Part shown: one piece after another, positions 63,412 through 64,000 of the stretch
How positions within the stretch are numbered: position 1 is the first letter of the stretch
How the letters are laid out: each line of letters begins with the position of its first letter
Assembly (NCBI GenBank): GCA_963774935.1
Contig: CAVZGO010000003.1
Span: 1-64,000, forward strand
Direction: 5' to 3'
DNA length: 64,000 nucleotides
From: CAVZGO01 sp963774935
GTDB lineage: Bacteria > Chloroflexota > Anaerolineae > Anaerolineales > UBA4823
The notes under the pieces: generated by a model
Told to the model about the DNA's origin: nothing
The model's input: the letters and a program-made list of their open reading frames with translations, nothing else
The model's database searches: none
Translations under genes and position numbers: made by a program

Positions 63412-64000
63412 GACATTCTTGCCGTGAACCAGTTTTTCGAAGCAGATGAAAGGCGAGTTATAGATTTGTGTAACAGGTGGAAATCTTCGCGCGTCGGAAT
63501 AAGTATAGACTGGAGATTTGTGGCCGAGACCCTATGAAACAAGTATATAAGTAATCCTGCGCTCAACCCATACGCGATTGTTGAAGAAATAGCTGCGCCG
63601 ACAATTCCATAAGTGGGGATTAACAAGATATTTAATATAATTGTTACGAATAAAGTGATTGCAGCAGACCATGTAGCATATTGCGGCAGTCCTCTCCCAC
63701 TCAAATCAGCAGATATTACCTTACTCATCGATATACCCAAAATTCCTGGTAGAAGCCAGAGGAAAGGGGGTACTGAAGGACGAAAAGGTTCACCATATAT
63801 AAATGGGATCGCCCATATGCCTGTTACCCCGATCAGAACAGCCAGTGATGACGTCAAGCATAAAGTTATCCGGCACGCTCGGGCTGTAATTGCTGAGGCC
63901 ACTTTGGTATCGAGCCCTGCGACTTTCGGAAAGAGTGCATTGCTAACCGCATTGGGTACGTACCATATAAATTCTGCTGTGCTAACGCTTGTGCTATACA
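63408..64000 (-). CDS. Oligosaccharide flippase (Wzx/MATE-like), 5' end beyond the window
   Basis: The frame is open from 64000 through the usable GTG at 63902 to 63408, so the gene enters from the right edge; about 197 C-terminal residues are visible. EFIWYVPNAVSNALFPKVAG, then helices including LLPGILGISMSKVISADLSGRGLPQYATW and LNILLIPTYGIVGAAISSTIAYGLSAGLLIYLF match the polysaccharide biosynthesis (Wzx) family that flips lipid-linked glycans outward. Overlaps the next glycosyltransferase by 4 bp. Confidence 0.85.
   Translation of the reverse strand, partial: YSTSVSTAEFIWYVPNAVSNALFPKVAGLDTKVASAITARACRITLCLTSSLAVLIGVTGIWAIPFIYGEPFRPSVPPFLWLLPGILGISMSKVISADLSGRGLPQYATWSAAITLFVTIILNILLIPTYGIVGAAISSTIAYGLSAGLLIYLFHRVSATNLQSILIPTREDFHLLHKSITRLSSASKNWFTARMS

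Overview
The window looks like a chromosomal segment of a fermentative, anaerobic member of the Chloroflexota, most likely class Anaerolineae. This is inferred from gene content, not from a marker tree: Thr/Pro-rich secreted linkers, a PknB-type kinase with a beta-propeller tail, a DUF2905-queA-pdp neighbourhood, PfkB-type psuK beside psuG, L-lactate dehydrogenase and a group 4 [NiFe] hydrogenase. No 16S rRNA, mobile element, CRISPR array or phage gene was seen. Three tRNAs are present: Leu(UAA), Val(UAC) and His(GUG).

Layout. 1-5.2 kb: a 5'-partial rhodanese, a UbiA-type prenyltransferase, two moeA paralogues (the second fused to a periplasmic-binding-like domain) and a peroxiredoxin. Most reading-frame breaks of the window fall here. 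5.3-9.4 kb: a lipoprotein, then a lipoprotein c-type cytochrome overlapping a NarL-type histidine kinase/response regulator pair. 9.4-12.4 kb (minus): Ser/Thr kinase and upp. 12.5-16.1 kb: ruvB, DUF2905, queA, pdp. 16.1-21.7 kb (minus): panE-like reductase, phosphatase, fmt, tRNA-Leu, GYF_2 membrane protein, PHP phosphoesterase, DUF362 protein. 21.8-23.7 kb: psuK-psuG. 23.7-26.3 kb (minus): a RpiR regulator, an FAH hydrolase and a Thr/Pro-rich membrane protein behind a promoter with a good candidate operator.

26.5-34.95 kb is the energy-conversion core: tRNA-Val, then a tight nine-gene operon for a group 4 membrane-bound [NiFe] hydrogenase. It has an MbhD/E-like fusion, a NuoK/MrpC-like subunit, two antiporter-like pumps (NuoL- and NuoM-like), a NuoA/MbhI-position subunit, a NuoB-like small subunit, a NuoC-NuoD fusion carrying all four NiFe cysteines, NuoH-like and 2[4Fe-4S] subunits, and a strong terminator. 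The likely job is ferredoxin-driven H2 evolution coupled to ion pumping. Lactate dehydrogenase at 45 kb would be a second electron sink.

35-43.4 kb: a kinase-less 7TM-type sensor, a flavin disulfide reductase, a STAS protein, and a promoter plus structured leader feeding a very long SHMT-GcvT fusion with a degenerate GcvT-like insert, followed by a PLP aminotransferase. 43.5-52.9 kb (minus): a 42-residue membrane protein, a GNAT-like protein, ldh, then the run rph-prs-GH31-M24 peptidase-hisS-tRNA-His with a shared terminator. 53-56.3 kb (plus): DUF309 protein, nitroreductase, leucyl aminopeptidase, FmdB zinc ribbon. 56.3-64 kb (minus): a surface-polysaccharide locus with five GT4 glycosyltransferases, a DegT aminotransferase and a flippase running off the window.

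Caveats. At least ten single-base frame breaks occur, mostly beside short homopolymers, so many are probably assembly or sequencing errors. GC content also switches sharply inside several genes, suggesting recombination or a composite consensus.
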